Shown here: positions 13,400 to 23,558 of the stretch, in pieces
Numbering within the stretch: the first letter of the stretch is position 1
Layout: each line of letters begins with the position of its first letter
Assembly: GCA_033439265.1 (NCBI GenBank)
Contig: JAVTVX010000030.1
Coordinates: forward strand, 746,501-810,500
DNA length: 64,000 nucleotides
Source of the DNA: Dillenia suffruticosa
Taxonomy: Eukaryota; Streptophyta; Magnoliopsida; Dilleniales; Dilleniaceae
Direction: 5' to 3'
Program-made: the position numbers and the translations under genes
Notes under the pieces: generated by a model
The model's input: the letters and a program-made list of their open reading frames with translations, nothing else
Told to the model about the DNA's origin: nothing
Databases searched by the model: none

Positions 13400-15899
13400 T
13401 CATTCATCTTTCTTGGTGAGTTCATGTCTCTTCTTCTGCCCAACCTCCATAAGCAAAGTCAGAAGAGCTTCACACACTTGAGAAGGACTGGCTGCTGAAG
13501 GGTCATCTTTCAATAAGGAGTAAACCATCCAGGCGTGGTCCAGTTTCTGTTTCGGTCTTACCACTACTGAGCCAGGGACTTCAGCATCACGGCAGGTGAC
13601 CAGACCATCACTCTTCTCACCATACCTGATTTGGAGAAGCTGTGCGCATGCAGCCATGGCGGCCCCGAGAGGCACCACCACTGGGACTTTGGTGAGCTCG
13701 CCTGTTAATAGTGGTGTTGGTAGTTCTGCATGAGCAACATGAGATAGTGTAGATAGAACTGCAGGACTGATGCTGGCTTCTGTATGGAATGAAACAACAG
13801 GGAGTTCCTTAGGCAAAGGATACTTCCTCAAGAACTCCTTCCTCCTCTCGTAGGTCAAGTCTTCTAGAGCTTGCAAGTCACCCTTTAAAACCGAGATAAT
13901 TAGAAGCAAGAGTCAAAATTTCACACTTGATATGACAGTAAAATTGTTAATCAAGCTAGAAAAATAGAATTTAATTAGTAGGGGAACAAGAACAAATTAG
14001 TAGGGGAAAGAACAAGTCGTGGAGGGGACTCCACCATCTAGGCACGCTGTGGGCAACATAAGGATGTCAGATTCAAGATAAGTTGCGAAAATAACATTTG
14101 ATGTCAAACTCAACTCACGAAAATCTCAGTAGAAATCAGACACAAGAAAACATCAAACAAAGCTAATCCATTGGGAAAGTGTGGTGAATGATACATCAAT
14201 TTCCAACCCAAAAGGATACCTACTATTGCACAGAGACAAAATGGAACAAAGTAAGCTGTTGTACCTTGACAACTTTACAAAACAGATACTCCATCATTTT
14301 CCGTACATTGACATAATCACCAAGCTGTCCTTCTCGCAAGATATCTGAAGCAATTGGACTACCACCATACGGACTCTGGGCTAATGCTAACCCAGCAACT
14401 TTATCATTCAGTTCAGGCCAGTACATTGATAAAGCAGCAGCAGAATCCACTCCCCCTTTACTATGTCCAAGAAGCAACACACGCTTATTGGATCCCCAGT
14501 AAATTTCTTCGATATAATCCTTTATCACGTTTGCATTTTTCTCAACTGAAGCCTGAATATTTAACATCTAAATAAGCAAGATCCATACAAAGCAGCAGAA
14601 GAGCTGTGGATGTAACGATAAAAATTACCTCACTGTGAATCTTAGCAATATGACAAGCCAAACCCATTTTTGAGAAACTTGTTTTTGTACTAACAAAATA
14701 CTGTGAGCCATGATTGCTGAAAAGACCTGCAAAGTACAACACATAATTTAGGAACTGGATCTGAACTTCTGAAGAAAACAATCAACTCATCCTCTGTGTT
14801 TAATTTTATTTTTTTATTGGAGATAAAAGAGAATGACAAGCTTTGAGGGTATTACATCCACAAGGCAGATCATGAAAAGGAAAGAAGACATAAAAAGCCT
14901 AAAGGGAGAAAAAATGGATGAATAAACTCAAAACCATCTAAAAAGGATTGTAATATAAGGTTTTTCTCAGTATACAGCAATGGTGGACAAATGGGGGGAG
15001 CTAAGGGACCACTTTAGTTTAAAAGGTTCTAAAATCCCAATCTGCCACTGTAAAGTGCAACACGACCCTTATGTACGGAGTCCGTTTTGGACCGCTCAAT
15101 CCTTACATTCTTCTACAACAGAAAAATGTGTAAGGAAGTTTTAACAAAGCTCACGGATGGCAAAAGGCATACAAATTCAAGCTCAATGGTCTCAGATTAT
15201 CAAACATTACACTTCTGTAAAGCTAAAGGTTTTTAATCACATTTGCAACATTATAAAATGGGAAAGAAGAGCCCCATATCATATTCCACACCCAAGACTG
15301 ACAACAATAACTACCCTTATTGTTATGAACTTCTATTTTCCTCAAATTTGTTGAAAGATAGAAACACATATCATACCTGGAACCAACAAGTAAACCACTG
15401 AATCTGGCAACTTATGTACACCATGTCTGGGAAAGGAAAGCTACCAAATCAACAATGGAAATCCCTAACCAAGTATTTATATATATTTCGGCTGCAGAAA
15501 GCAGCAAAAGGTGCACAATACCTGATGTGGTCAAGAATTTCCATGAACCTTTCAGTACCATCCTCAACTGGAGGCATTTCAGATGCACGTTTCAGCCAAC
15601 CAATATCATCAGCAGAACCACGAACAGTCTTCCGAGCACGCTCAATAATGCTATAAGTGATTGGTAGTATAATACAATAAGTACAAGAAAGTGGAAAAAA
15701 AAAAATATATATATATATATATATACACATGTATATATTCCCCAAAAAAAAAAATCAAAAGTTGTGAGGCTTAACAACTCCCATGACGATATAATCCCAT
15801 TGTGATTCAAAAAGAATATAAAATTAGTAAAATCTGAAAAGTGAACTGAGCAATATATCAAATAAGACACAATGCAGATACTGTCTTAGAGAGTGCTCT

Positions 15900-15937
<38 letters not shown>

Positions 15938-18900
15938 GATTAAGGTGCTATGACCAACTCTTGATCTGATAATCCAAATAAACATCATTGTATTGCACAA
16001 TACAGCATCAGAAAAATGGTAAAGCCGTTTAGATCCTCAAATTTATAAGTCAATACGATAACATCCATAGGTAACCAAGAAGCATCACCAGCGTTCCTTG
16101 AGAAGAAGGTGATCTAGCAATACCTTTAAGCATGGCTACTTTGTTATGACTTCACTCTATGGACCAGTCAGTAGCCCTACCTTTGGCAATGGGGGCCAAC
16201 ACTCAATATATTTAAGATTTTGATGCTCAAGGCTTATAACTCCTTGAAAATTATTTAATGTGAAATTGGAATTTCTAACATGGAGTTTCATTCTTCCGCA
16301 GATTGGCATGGTTCACAAAAGTTTTTCGAAGATTAGGAAACTCACCGAAGTAATCCCTAAAACAAACTGGAGTAATTTCTAAAACAACCTAGGGGTATTG
16401 CCATGTTCAGTAGTGAAGAGGTCTTGCAAAAGGTCTTTGTTGCATATTATGCCACAATTTTATTACTTATAGAACTTTTGATAGAGCCTACTCAATGTTC
16501 TGACCATAGCAAGATGAACAAAGGAAATAGTTTTCATACCCTTGGAAGAGGGAAACGCCATTTTGAACAGTAGGAGATGGTTCTGCGGATGCACCAGCAC
16601 TTTGGGGTTCTGCGGATGCACCAGCACTTTGTGGTTCTGCGGATGCACCAGCATTTTGGGATGACTCTCCACTTGAGCTCCGAAATATCCCCTCATGTAT
16701 GGGAGGAGCAGCAGTCACTGTACTCAATAGTCTGGAAAAGGCAGAATAATTTCCATTTGAAGACACACGATCATTAGCCTCAGTTTGTTCGGAAGCAAAT
16801 GTCACCATTTCCTGCTCATCAGGAGTAGCTCTAGCACTTCCAAATGCAATTCCTTCAGCAACAATGGCAAGGAGTTCTAGTCAGGTTCTCCAACTCATGG
16901 TATATAGGAACGTAAACTCAATGGGTATAAAAATGCCCTAATAGTGAACTATAATCTACTCTCCAAATTCCAAACTCAGACCAAATGCACAGGTGGAGAA
17001 GGCATGGGACCATGAGAAAATTCAATGATGTAGATTTGACTACAGATACAAATTCACTATGCAAAATGTCCATATTTTGGTCCATTTCATGGGAAAAAAG
17101 TGCACAGCTTTTCAAAAATCAACGCACTGCTAGTTCTATCTAATGGGACAAGATCACTTTTTATGCTTCTTTGTGGTCATTTGTGATCTGGGTGTTTGAC
17201 AAATACTATTGGAAAATATAAAAGGGGCCAGAGAACTCTCTTCTTTAGTGGCTGCCTTCTTAACTTTTTGATGCTTTTGTCTTCTCCTCTTTTTTCTTTG
17301 TTCTTTTCTGAGAGAGGATTCTAATCCCCTTCCTTGTAAATTATTCTCTCTTTATCATCAACAACAACAACAAAAAACTGCGCCTTAATCTCAATATTTG
17401 AAGTCGGCCATTTGAGAGACAAATTGAAAAAAGGTAGAGAAAAGAAAAATGAAATAAAATATATATATATATAAATAAAAAGAAAAATAAAAAGAGCAAT
17501 GAATAAATAAATCAATAGATAAATATCTCGAATATATTGATTTAATTTGTACGGATTCTTTTACGCCATCCATTACTATCCAAAACCATTTTCTCTTCTA
17601 AATCTTTAACTTCCATATCTTTATGGATAATTTGCATCCAAATTTTCAACGGTTTACCTCTATATTTTATTAGATCTCCTATATTTAAGTTCTCGGTTCT
17701 CCGAACTGGTGTATCTTTGGGTCTTCTTTGCACATACCTGAATCACCTCAAACGATATTCTCGCATTTTATCCATAATTAAACTAACTCTCAACTTATTA
17801 CGAAACTCTTTATTTCTAATTCTATTTTTTCTAATTTTTTCACACATCCACTTAAGTATCTTTATTTCTGCTACAACCATTATTTTGTTCTTGTTATTGT
17901 TTAATAGTCTAACACTTAGTATTATACAATAGTGTAGGTCTAACTGCAATTCTATAAAATTTTTCCTTCAAATGCAATAGTATTGTGCGATCGCAAAGAA
18001 CTCCGGATGCTCTTCTCTATTTCATCCAACTCGCTTGAATCTTATGATTCACATTTCTATCTATATTGTCATCATTTTGAATGATGGAATCGAGATATCT
18101 AAATAGTCCATTTTTGGGTACATCTTGCCTATCTAATCTAATCATTTTTTCATCATTCCTATAGTTGTCGCTAGACCTACATTTCATATATTCAGTTTTC
18201 GATCTACTCAATATAAACTCTCTGGATTCCGGTGTGAGTCTCCATAACTCTAGTTTAATACTAACACTCTCTCTAGTTTCATCAACTAGCACTATATTAT
18301 TTACGAAAAGTATAAATTCTTTTTCTATTAAAAATACGAATTCAAATTTATCCCTATACTGCAAATGGACAACAAACATATCAATTAAAAACAATAACAC
18401 ACTATGCAATGGCATCGTACAAAATAAACATTTTTAATTCAAAAAATAATAATAAAGATAACCAATCTCCCTTAAAGTAGTTGCTCCTGCTTTAGAAAGT
18501 AGAGGGGAAGATGAACTTTCATTTGGCTACATGTGAGGATGATAATCCTTCTGAGGTAAGGAAGAGCAAAAGATATTGGTTGAGTTGGGAGGCAGGGTGT
18601 AGTACTAGTGGAACTGTAGAAACTTCTTATTTGAGAGACAGGTCCATGAAAGGCGAAAAAAAAGGACAGCACTGGAAATAATGTCAATACAATCAGAACT
18701 AAATGCATGGCATGAATTGTATTAACATCACAGTTTATGCAGCCAAACTTCGAACCTATTTCCGTTACAATTTGTATACAATTTAAACAAAGGCTCACAG
18801 GATTAGGATCCACTAAAGCTTGGCAAGGTATGCCAAATACAAGATAAGCTGAGAAGACAAACATGCACGGTATAAGAGGGGGGAGAGGCAGGGGATAATG

Positions 18901-20749
18901 AGCTGCTTAAATTGTTCAAAAACAAAATTGCAGAAGGCTCATTAAAAGAGTGATAAAAAGAAATTGTTTGTAAATATTTTTCGACACAAAGAGTTGGCAA
19001 AGGAAAGATCTATCAGTAATTATGTTTATAATAATTCTTGCCCATTGCTTTTGCATTCAAAGTCCTCAAAAATATCGCATTACATTTCAAGTTTCACCTT
19101 TTTAGCTTATAAGAGAATATTAGCTAAGGTTAAATTTACTTAGAAAGATGTTTTGACCATGACTGGGACATCATAATGCTGCACTATTCAATGAGTAGAA
19201 AGGGCACAATTGGCCATTTCTTTCCAATCCATAATTGATATTCAACAATAACACCAGAGATATAACTAAGGTTTTACTCAATAAAATTCCTAAGTCATGG
19301 ACTTGTACTATGATGCCTATGTCCTATGTTGCTAAAAACAACAGGAATTGGATAGTGGCAATGCTGCACCAGCATAATCGAGAATTCCAAAACAAAATGA
19401 ATCATGCACTTCATAATACTTGTATACACCAGAGGAGAAGAAGGAATGGGCTAAAAAAGAAAAGAAGCTTACCTGGAGAATCAGAGAAACACTGTGTAAT
19501 GTAAGATGTTGTTTCAGCAAGGTAAGACACAGCTTCATCAAGTGAAGGAACAGAGTTAAATAGCTGTGGGACTTGCCCATTGCTTCTGGATCTACCATTC
19601 TAGTCCCAAAAAGAATAACAGCAGTGTCAGATCATAACAGAAGTTTCAATTGGAAAGAAGGGGGGAAGGTGGAGATTAAAATAAGGAGGTATAACTGATG
19701 GAGCTGGTAAATTATGACAACTGCAGCTCTACTATCCAATGGCTTATTTCTGAGCAGAGCCAAATAAGGGCATCAGAAGAGCAGGCAGTTTTCAAATAAG
19801 ATATTGTATTCATAAAATCAGGTGCCTGTAGATTTAAATGGTGTTAAAAGAATCCACAGATTCTTTCCGCTATCCAAATCAATAAATGCAAACAGCCTAC
19901 AAACAAGTACGTTGATTAATTTCCATAGCCAGTTTGGATAGATAGATTTTGGATGGAAAATAGGTAACAAGATAATAAATGATATGTGAGTTAACTTAAT
20001 GCACCCAATACAGATACCTCATGCTGGCACCATCTAGCATTATAGGAGTTCAATATACTAGTATGTAATAGAGTTCCTTAAAGAATTCGACATCATTAGT
20101 AATGTAAAAGAGCCAAGATTACATCTTGTACTGCATTAGGGCCTGATAGTCTTTTTTTTTTTTTATAATATAAGTCTTTTAGGTTTGCGGCAAATATGTA
20201 TAAATCACTATGGGTCTCAAAGATCAGACTGAAAGGAGCACCATGTACATTTCAAATGTACAAATCAGGGTAGAATAGATTGCAAATAGTGTTTTTATAG
20301 ATTAAATATTTGGATAGCACAATTCGAAGTGGTGTTTGGGCATAATGTCAGCCAGTATCTAGAAAGATAATTATGATGTCATATCGCCAAAAACTAAGTC
20401 TCTAGCCTCTTCATGAACACCCACTACACGCATCAGATAAGCACATTCTTTTCAAATCAGATTTCCAGGAGCTCACATATGGTAATTCTATTTTCCAACC
20501 AGACTAAGGTTCCATCTTGAGCTTATCCAAACCATCCCCCCTTTCCTACCACAAAAAGAAAAGGAAATGCTTTGATACAGAATTGACATCACAGTGGTCA
20601 ATGCAAAACTTTGATTTAGACATAGCAGAAGAGGATAGTCTCATGCCTTAGATATCAAGACTCGGAAGAGAAATTTGGAATTTCAAAAGGAAAGGAAACC
20701 AAAGAATGCATTCTCAGAATTATTCACACAGGCTTACCATTGACGGCAT
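13400..20749 (-). CDS. Alpha/beta-hydrolase fold protein (At2g44970-like)
   Basis: Eight coding exons: 20738-20749, 19473-19599, 16540-16876, 15522-15650, 15377-15426, 14629-14726, 14265-14552 and 13400-13882, 1524 nt, 507 residues, phase-consistent. The C-terminal two thirds is the fold: a beta strand then the nucleophile elbow LLLGHSKGG (Ser about 282), followed by LALAQSPYGGSP. The conserved blocks ERARKTVRGSADDIGWL and DAEVPGSVVVRPK mark a plant family with no substrate known to me. Residues about 48-160 are Ser-rich, low in conservation, and contain a 9-residue tandem repeat. I chose the ATG at 20749 (MPSMNGRSRSNG) because the first ATG of the exon (20786) is out of frame. The gene lies in a conserved Arabidopsis chromosome 2 block. 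An RTE fragment sits in the intron 16877-19472 in sense orientation. The family call is strong; the biochemical role is unknown. Confidence 0.88.
15700..15934. repeat. AT and GA microsatellites in hydrolase intron
   Basis: A(n)/(TA)n at about 15696-15726 and (GA)15 or so at 15904-15934, both in the intron 15651-16539. Confidence 0.85.
16579..16659 (-). repeat. Coding tandem repeat, 3 x 27 bp
   Basis: Three nearly identical 27-bp units, differing at one or two bases, lie in frame inside the third coding exon of the hydrolase. Each encodes the 9-residue unit SAGASAEPQ or a variant. They lie in the poorly conserved linker before the catalytic domain. Confidence 0.9.
17350..18430 (-). mobile_element. 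RTE-clade LINE fragment (reverse transcriptase C-terminal part), broken
   Basis: Three minus-strand segments in different frames make up the RT C-terminal region: 18017-18415 ([13 protein letters not shown], from the FADDIVL RT motif; RYLDSIIQNDDNIDRNVNHKI), 17743-17949 (LKWMCEKIRKNRIRN, DKMREYRLR) and 17542-17733 (RRPKDTPVRR). The RT catalytic pair is degraded (NN for DD). The 3' end is marked by (CAA)n on the plus strand at about 17358-17375. The endonuclease and most of the RT are missing. It lies in sense orientation inside a hydrolase intron. This architecture is typical of plant RTE elements; the clade is named from remembered motif similarity. Confidence 0.85.
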
Positions 20750-20786
20750 TCTTGTTTGACCACCACTCCGATTTCCAGCTTCCATG
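19592..20786 (-). promoter_or_regulatory. Upstream ORF overlapping the hydrolase start (spliced)
   Basis: The first ATG in the leader (20786) has a good context, with A at -3 and G at +4. It opens an 18-codon frame (MEAGNRSGGSNKNAVNEW) that crosses the 20737/19600 splice junction and stops at 19592-19594. It overlaps the main ATG (20749) in another frame, so main-frame translation would need leaky scanning or an alternative transcript. Confidence 0.55.
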
Positions 20787-21840
20787 ATCAAAATGTAATT
20801 TCTAATCGATGATACACAAGTCACCACAGCTGCAGCTGGTTAAAATATGAAAAGAAAAAATTGAGAAAATAAACACTTCCTGTCGCATTGAAATCAAAAA
20901 CAACTATTAAGAAGCCAATAAATTGATGTAAACTAGAGCTCATGGACATTAAAATTGCAAAAATTCAGTCATCCGCAGAACCTACTTGATAGAATTAGAT
21001 CTCAATTACCAACAACCCCATCTCCTTAACGCAACATCTCGACTAGATTACATTAATTACCTCTTTGTTTGGCTTAATCAATTTGGTTTCAACTAAGTAA
21101 CCCAAAATTGACAAAGACTTGACATCTCAGCGAAACAAATACCAACAACAGAAGCAGATGTATTTGGCATTTTGGGGGGGGGGCCCATCGCCACTATCCC
21201 ATTTAAATTTTCAACACTTTTAGATCACAATGACAACAACCGAGAAGTGGAATAAGGATTCCAATGATTCAAACAATTGCACAGCAATCATTCTATTGGG
21301 ATTTTTCACCATATAATTCATCTAACGAAATCCCATGACTTCCGAGTGGAGCAAAAAAAGATTTTGGCTCTCTCCCTCTCTCAACTCATGGGTATTCATA
21401 AGCTTCAAAAAAACAATGCTATAATAATAATTTGGTCTCTCTCTATCTCCCTCCCAACCTTGCAGTCGAAATGGGATTTTGCAGACAAGGGCAGAGATAA
21501 AAGACATGTTGTGGAAATAATGGGCATGTGCTTGTGTGGATCTCTCTCTCTCTAACTCAAAAGTAGGCAAATTATTCACTTGTGAGATGAAGAGAGAGAT
21601 TTATTACCTGAGCAAATCAGAGAGAGAGAGAGTCTGATCAAATTTAGGGATCAAGGGGATTTCTGATCCAAAACACAATTCCGCAAAAATTAACGAATTT
21701 TGAGAATTAAAATTACAATTCGAATTGGACGATAATTCAAAATAACAAAACCCTAAACTTTCAGATTTGAATGATTTGGTGAATAAGAATTTGAAAAAAG
21801 AAACCCTTCGTTGCAAGTAATGAAGGTTGAGAGTTGGCAG
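20787..21840 (-). other. 5' UTR of the hydrolase gene, with a leader intron
   Basis: A non-coding first exon is inferred at about 21608-21840. It ends in CTCAG followed by GTAATAA. A matching acceptor, CAGCTGCAG, lies at about 20830, so a leader intron of about 780 bp separates the two UTR exons. No ATG was seen in the first exon. The upstream boundary is a guess from the change of composition. Confidence 0.5.
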
Positions 21841-21859
21841 ACGCGAGAGAGACTCTTCT

Positions 21860-22334
21860 TAACAAACGAGTTAAAATTAAAACGACGTCGTCTCGCAGTT
21901 CCTCAACCGTCATGTAATCTCTCTCCTGCCTTTTATTGTCTTTTGCCCTTATTCCTATTCCTAACAAGATCTTGACTAATCAATTTTTTTTTTAATAAAT
22001 ACATACATACACACTGTTCATATATCTATTACTCTATATTTACCGATTAATATATTTAATTTAAAAATTAAAATATATATATGATAAAAATAAATTTTTA
22101 TTTAGGTTTACTAATACGATCAAAACATGAGAAAAATTATCTGAATTTCATTTTATAACAGTTTTTGTTTGATCATGTATAGGAAGAACATGTGACATTT
22201 TCCTTAAAAGAACGGGAGTCTTGCTTTGAACCTCAACAAAGACCGGCGGTGGAAGTGTGATTGGTTTGAATGCTTAAGGTGTTGTTCATCCCCTGGTGGA
22301 GAGTTTTGGAGCCTGTGGCATGGTCTCAACTCGG
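21860..22334. other. Intergenic spacer between hydrolase promoter and U2-headed retroposon
   Basis: AT-rich to about 22150, then of more mixed composition. No gene or RNA recognised. The last 15 bases (22320-22334) form the left copy of the duplicated target site of the element that follows. Confidence 0.5.
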
Positions 22335-22529
22335 ATACCTTTCTCAACCTTTTGGCTATGATCAAGTATAGTATTTATTTTTTTCAGTTTAATATCTAAT
22401 ATGTAGGTTATTAGCCCACAGATATTAAATTAATTTTTTCATGGGGAAGGCCCTTTGAGTAGCTTGCTGCTTGGGCCTTCGCATGTCACCTTTGCGTTGC
22501 ACCACTGCATGGCCCTGGCGCACCCATCA
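22335..22529 (+). pseudogene. U2 spliceosomal snRNA pseudogene (head of the retroposon)
   Basis: About 195 nt collinear with plant U2. It begins ATACCTTTCTC, keeps CCTTTTGGCTATGATCAAGT, AGTTTAATATCTAATATG, the Sm-site region AAATTAATTTTTTC, and the 3' end GCGTTGCACCACTGCATGG...CTGGCGCACCC. Many changes are C to T or G to A, for example CAACC for CGGCC and the branch-site recognition element GTAGTA read as ATAGTA. The upstream sequence shows neither the plant snRNA USE (GTCCCACATCG type) nor a TATA box near -30, so it is unlikely to be transcribed as U2. Confidence 0.88.
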
Positions 22530-22753
22530 AAAAAAGAATCAACGTGGGTTGACTTAATTGGATGTGAGGTTGAATTCTCTTAAACATGACCGAATTTCGA
22601 CTATCGTTGAGAATATTGGACTCTCATGTGTATAGAATTTTTCCCGTTAGGAGACCTACCATTCAAAAAAGAACCACTGTAGTGATCAGTCCGGATTAGT
22701 CAGGACGAAACCCATGATACCGGATAGTGTCCAAGATATGGGACCAAAAAAAA
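22335..22753 (+). mobile_element. Composite retroposon: full-length U2 snRNA head joined to a SINE-like body
   Basis: The 15-mer ATGGTCTCAACTCGG occurs at 22320-22334 and again at 22753-22767. The first copy ends exactly where U2 similarity begins (22335). The second follows directly after an A8 run (22746-22753). The insert therefore has a precise U2 5' end, an A-rich junction at about 22529-22535, a body of about 210 bp, a poly(A) tail and a single target-site duplication, the signature of one LINE-assisted insertion. The body carries CCGGATTAGTCAGGACGAAA (about 22691), resembling the conserved 3' domain of many plant SINEs and aligning partly with the SINE at 40615-40810. Possible degraded pol III boxes occur at about 22548-22560 and 22567-22578. 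Whether this is a SINE family or a one-off chimera cannot be decided here. Confidence 0.7.
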
Positions 22754-22767
22754 TGGTCTCAACTCGG

Positions 22768-23558
22768 GCCGGGACCTCAACATTTCAAATCTTTTTGGTG
22801 CACAATGGACTATCTCCTGAAGTAAGATCATCATATGGTTGCTTCCCCTTTCAACCTTAACTTGGGCAGGAACACGTTTCATGAAATGCAGAAAGTTGCC
22901 CCGGGAGGGCCGGAACTATAAGGTGGTGTATATAGATAAGCTAGCTAGTCTAGCTCCGGTCAAGTATGGGACTGTTCTCCTTGCTTCTCAAAGATAGCCA
23001 AGTAGATATTTATTTATTTATTTATTTTTATTACAAAGTCTCAAATTCGAAAACTCTAAAATAAAGAAAACGATACCAATTGAACTATAATTCATCAGCA
23101 CCAACACCGATATGCTATTTATTAAAAAGCTCTCTAGTGTACTAGTTGATTAGCTTTTAAAGTACACCAGCTCCGGTCAAATACAATCGTTGTTGATCCC
23201 CACACCCCGGCCTCCGGTCTCTGGTGGGATTGTTCTCTAGCAAACTTCAGGAGAGATTAACCTGTAGTTGGGCTTTGACCCTTTGCCTTTTTGTTATGGT
23301 CGAGCTGCTGGTCCCTTCAAACCAGAAAATAATAATCAAATAATAATAAATAGAAAAATAAACAAATGACATCATAAACGTTTCTTTTGCAATGGACAAG
23401 TTCGTAGAATAATCATGAATAATAGTGAACAATCTTAAAAGCATATGATCCAGACCCAGAAGAAAAATCAAGGATCATAGTTTACTACTCTGAACCAGCC
23501 TTTGTGAAGATCAATTTCAAGTACAACCTTAAAACATTTCACCCTGGATGCTAAATGG
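22768..23558. other. Intergenic spacer between retroposon and PKSA
   Basis: Mixed composition. AGCTCCGGTCAA occurs twice (about 22953 and 23169). No gene recognised; a 74-codon minus frame at 23247-23471 lacks any family feature. The 3' UTR of PKSA should occupy the right end. Confidence 0.45.

Noticed and set aside
12997-13419. 140-codon plus-strand open frame
   Set aside because: Low-complexity, AT-driven composition, no family motif, and it runs into the 3' end of the hydrolase gene on the other strand.
20738-20786. Hydrolase start at the first ATG (MEAGNRSGG...)
   Set aside because: Joining this frame to the next exon gives an immediate stop. The ATG at 20749 joins in frame with the conserved protein.
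22335-22529. A functional U2 snRNA gene
   Set aside because: No USE or TATA upstream, mutated branch-site recognition element, and enclosure in a target-site duplication with a poly(A) tail.
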